From contig CAYQLC010000015.1 in the NCBI GenBank assembly GCA_964418325.1, forward strand, positions 1 through 37,226: a DNA stretch of 37,226 nt, read 5' to 3'. Positions 35,511 through 37,226 of this stretch are shown here, one piece after another. The first letter of the stretch is position 1, and every line of letters begins with the position of its first letter. Origin of the DNA: IMCC26077 sp964418325. Its GTDB lineage: Bacteria > Actinomycetota > Actinomycetes > Nanopelagicales > Nanopelagicaceae. Below the pieces are notes generated by a model, which ran no database searches, was not told the DNA's origin, and was given only the letters and a program-made list of their open reading frames with translations. Made by a program: the position numbers and the translations under genes.

Positions 35511-35617
35511 GGTCTGCCTGCTTTCTCGTAAGTAATGTAATTACCCTAACAACCACTTGCGGCTTTTACTTCCGGAAAGTGACCCTTGTTCGCTCAGGGC
35601 ATATTCGAGGGGCAGAT
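35511..35617 (-). promoter_or_regulatory. clpP1P2 promoter region
   Basis: This 107-bp spacer between tig and clpP1 contains the ClgR-like core, a TTCCGGAA palindrome within 35568-35580, and a GTAAT-n3-ATTAC inverted repeat at about 35532-35544. A TTGTTA and a TACATT are present but not at standard -35/-10 spacing. No clear tig terminator was seen. Confidence 0.35.
35587..35604. promoter_or_regulatory. ClgR-like operator candidate upstream of clpP1P2
   Basis: The plus-strand core CGCTCAGGGCA (35591-35601) with an upstream TGTT matches the published actinobacterial ClgR consensus core CGCYNANRGCG with one mismatch (A for the last G). It lies about 80-95 bp before the clpP1 start. ClgR activates clp genes in relatives. 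The match is recalled from knowledge of the consensus, not computed. Confidence 0.35.
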
Positions 35618-36901
35618 TTATTTCTGAAGCTGTGGGCGAAGCGCTTCGATATCTACGCTCTTGCCATTCTTGTCGACAATCTTTGCTCGCCCCAGGACTA
35701 CGGCGAGCGCCTTGCTCCGTGCGACATCGGCGACTAGGGATGAGAGCTGACCTGCCTTGGCGACCTCGTTGGCGAACTGATCGGGAGGCATGCCATAGCG
35801 CATGGCGGTGCGGACGATAAATTCGCTCAATTCCTCTTCGCTCACTTCGACCTTCTCTTGATCGACGATTGCATCGAGGAGGAAGTTGTTCTTGAGGGAC
35901 TTGCGAAGGTCTGAATCAACTTCAGCGCGATGTGCATCATCGCTCTCGCGTCCTTCGCCCTTGAGGTGCTCCTCGGTCTCGGCAAGGACGTAGCTCTCGG
36001 GGATCGGAATCTCTACCTTGGCGAGCAATTCCTCGACAAGAAGGTCGCGCGCCTGTGCGCCTTGCTCGAGAGATTTCACACGCTCTAAGCGGGTTTTGAA
36101 ATCGGCACGAAGTTCATCGAGAGTCTCGAACTCGCTTGCCAGAGCGGCAAAGGAATCATCAAGAGGTGGAAGTTCGCGTTTCTTCACAGCATTGAGAGTG
36201 ACCTCAACATCGCCTACTTCGCCACCAGATCCCGGCTCGCCCCCGAAGAGTTCAGTTTGGAAAGTCTTGGTCTCTCCGGCATTCATTCCCTGTAGGGCTT
36301 CATCAAGTCCTGGAAGCATTTTGTCACTGCCGACTTCATAAGAGATGTTGTTTGCCGTGCCACCATCGACCACTTCACCATTTACCTTGGCGATGAGATT
36401 AAGTGAGACGAAATCTCCGTTCTCGGCTTTCTTCTCGACCGTTGTAAGGGTTCCGAAACGAATACGTAGCGACTCGACTTGCTCATCGATCTCGGCATCC
36501 AAGATTTCGACAGCATCTACCGTCAACTTCATCTCTGAGAGATCCGGGAGTTCTAACTTTGGACGAACATCAACTTCGACCGTGAAGGAGAGTTTCTCGT
36601 TATCAACGAGTTCTTTGATGTCGACTTCAGGTCGACCTAGTACTCGCACATCATGTTCTTGAGCGGCGGCTACATATAACTGTGGCAGCGCGATATTGAT
36701 GGCTTCGTCGAGAACGACGGCGCGACCAACTCGTTGGTCGATGAGCGCGGCTGGGATCTTCCCCTTACGAAAGCCAGGGATTGAAACTTTGTTGGCGATC
36801 TCTTTGTAAGCCTTAGCAAAGTGAGGTTCGAGGTCGGAGAACGGGGCATCGACGGTGAGGCGAACGCGGGTGGGGCTAAGAATCTCTACAGCGCTCTTCA
36901 C
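35618..36901 (-). CDS. tig: Trigger factor (ribosome-bound chaperone, GTG start)
   Basis: This 427-residue chaperone sits at the ribosome exit tunnel. The N-terminal ribosome-binding domain shows the signature PGFRKGKIPAALI near residue 42. An FKBP-type peptidyl-prolyl isomerase domain covers about 155-245 (GDFVSLNLIAKVNGEVVDGG), and a helical C-terminal domain follows. The start is GTG with AAGGGAG 7 nt upstream. Its place directly before clpP1-clpP2 is the usual bacterial order. Confidence 0.96.
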   Translation of the reverse strand: MKSAVEILSPTRVRLTVDAPFSDLEPHFAKAYKEIANKVSIPGFRKGKIPAALIDQRVGRAVVLDEAINIALPQLYVAAAQEHDVRVLGRPEVDIKELVDNEKLSFTVEVDVRPKLELPDLSEMKLTVDAVEILDAEIDEQVESLRIRFGTLTTVEKKAENGDFVSLNLIAKVNGEVVDGGTANNISYEVGSDKMLPGLDEALQGMNAGETKTFQTELFGGEPGSGGEVGDVEVTLNAVKKRELPPLDDSFAALASEFETLDELRADFKTRLERVKSLEQGAQARDLLVEELLAKVEIPIPESYVLAETEEHLKGEGRESDDAHRAEVDSDLRKSLKNNFLLDAIVDQEKVEVSEEELSEFIVRTAMRYGMPPDQFANEVAKAGQLSSLVADVARSKALAVVLGRAKIVDKNGKSVDIEALRPQLQK

Positions 36902-36956
36902 GAACGGGCTCCCTTGTATTTGAGTTACTTACCAGCACTTACTCTTGCTTGACTTG

Positions 36957-37029
36957 TCGGGGCGAGAGGATTCGAACCTCCGGTCTCCTGGTCCCAAACC
37001 AGGCGCGCTAGCCACTACGCTACGCCCCG
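36957..37029 (-). tRNA. tRNA-Pro (anticodon TGG)
   Basis: Full cloverleaf: acceptor CGGGGCG/CGCCCCG, D stem GCGT/GCGC, anticodon stem CCTGG/CCAGG around loop TTTGGGA (TGG), and T arm GGAGG-TTCGAAT-CCTCT. The discriminator is A and the 3' CCA is not encoded. It lies upstream of tig on the same strand. Confidence 0.97.
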
Positions 37030-37085
37030 TTGATGAAGGCAGTAGTCTAGGGCCTGAAGTCGCATAGCGATAACGCGCCAAAAAC

Positions 37086-37156
37086 GCGGGTGTAGCTCAA
37101 TGGTAGAGTTCTAGCCTTCCAAGCTAGCTGTGCCGGTTCGATCCCGGTCACCCGCT
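37086..37156 (+). tRNA. tRNA-Gly (anticodon TCC)
   Basis: Full cloverleaf: acceptor GCGGGTG/CACCCGC, D stem GCTC/GAGT, anticodon stem CTAGC/GCTAG around loop CTTCCAA (TCC), and T arm GCCGG-TTCGATC-CCGGT. The discriminator is T and is followed by CCA at 37157-37159, encoded or coincidental. It diverges from tRNA-Pro across 56 bp. Confidence 0.97.
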
Positions 37157-37166
37157 CCAAAGAAGA

Positions 37167-37209
37167 TTTTCCTCTATTTTTCAAAGGGGAAAAGCGGCTT
37201 GGGCCGCTT
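37167..37209. terminator. Hairpins after tRNA-Gly
   Basis: TTTTCCTC pairs with GGGGAAAA (ending 37193), and AAGCGGC-TTGG-GCCGCTT (37192-37209) is a perfect 7-bp hairpin. Neither has a T tract on the plus strand. On the minus strand the second is followed by TT and could end a gene entering from beyond the right edge. Confidence 0.4.
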
Positions 37210-37226
37210 GTCAAAGGTCAAGGTAA

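Noticed and set aside
1..37226. Mobile elements, prophage, toxin-antitoxin or defence genes
   Set aside because: No transposase, integrase, phage or defence-type protein was recognised; nearly every open stretch is an identified housekeeping or biosynthetic gene.

Overview
The window looks like a chromosomal segment of a streamlined, moderate-GC member of the Actinomycetota, possibly a freshwater acI/Nanopelagicales-type lineage. Four things point there: the actinobacterial gene order clpP1-clpP2-clpX-valS-folC-DUF4233-ndk-mreBCD-mrdA-rodA-rne-rplU-rpmA-obgE-proB-proA, an RNase E with a long N-terminal extension, very short intergenic spaces, and TANNNT/leaderless-style starts. The genus-level placement is inference. 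Almost every gene is on the minus strand. The exceptions are one MFS transporter, one serine hydrolase and a tRNA-Gly.

Region 1 (1-9381, minus) is a branched-chain amino acid and serine operon, read right to left: ilvD, ilvB, ilvN, ilvC, serA, leuB, ilvE and a citramalate synthase (cimA) cut by the left edge. Region 2 (9382-10942) is a divergent promoter region and a DHA2-type drug exporter on the plus strand. Region 3 (10950-15502, minus) is proA-gatC-gatA-gatB, joining proline synthesis to the tRNA amidotransferase. Region 4 (15546-16553, plus) is a membrane-anchored beta-lactamase-fold serine hydrolase lying between proA and proB. Region 5 (16566-22248, minus) is rne-rplU-rpmA-obgE-proB, with a strong terminator after rpmA. 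Region 6 (22386-34133, minus) is a very compact run clpX-valS-folC-DUF4233-ndk-mreB-mreC-mreD-mrdA-rodA, covering proteolysis, translation, folate and the elongasome. Region 7 (34252-37159) is clpP1-clpP2, trigger factor, tRNA-Pro(TGG) on the minus strand and tRNA-Gly(TCC) on the plus strand.

Three runs of exactly 100 N (7603-7702, 16415-16514, 19958-20057) are scaffold gaps of unknown true size. They distort gene models. One makes ilvD and ilvB look fused and hides roughly the first 200 residues of IlvB. One removes the C-terminal part of the serine hydrolase. One sits inside a 12-bp tandem repeat in rne and shifts the frame, so the apparent stop is false; the real C-terminus probably ends at 19821.

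I found no mobile element, CRISPR array, phage gene or clearly new multi-gene system. The most interesting leads are the VDQT repeat in the RNase E tail, an 18-bp perfect palindrome plus alternative inverted repeats in the rne leader, hairpins before rplU, an inverted repeat in the ilvD/MFS promoter region, and a ClgR-like site before clpP1.
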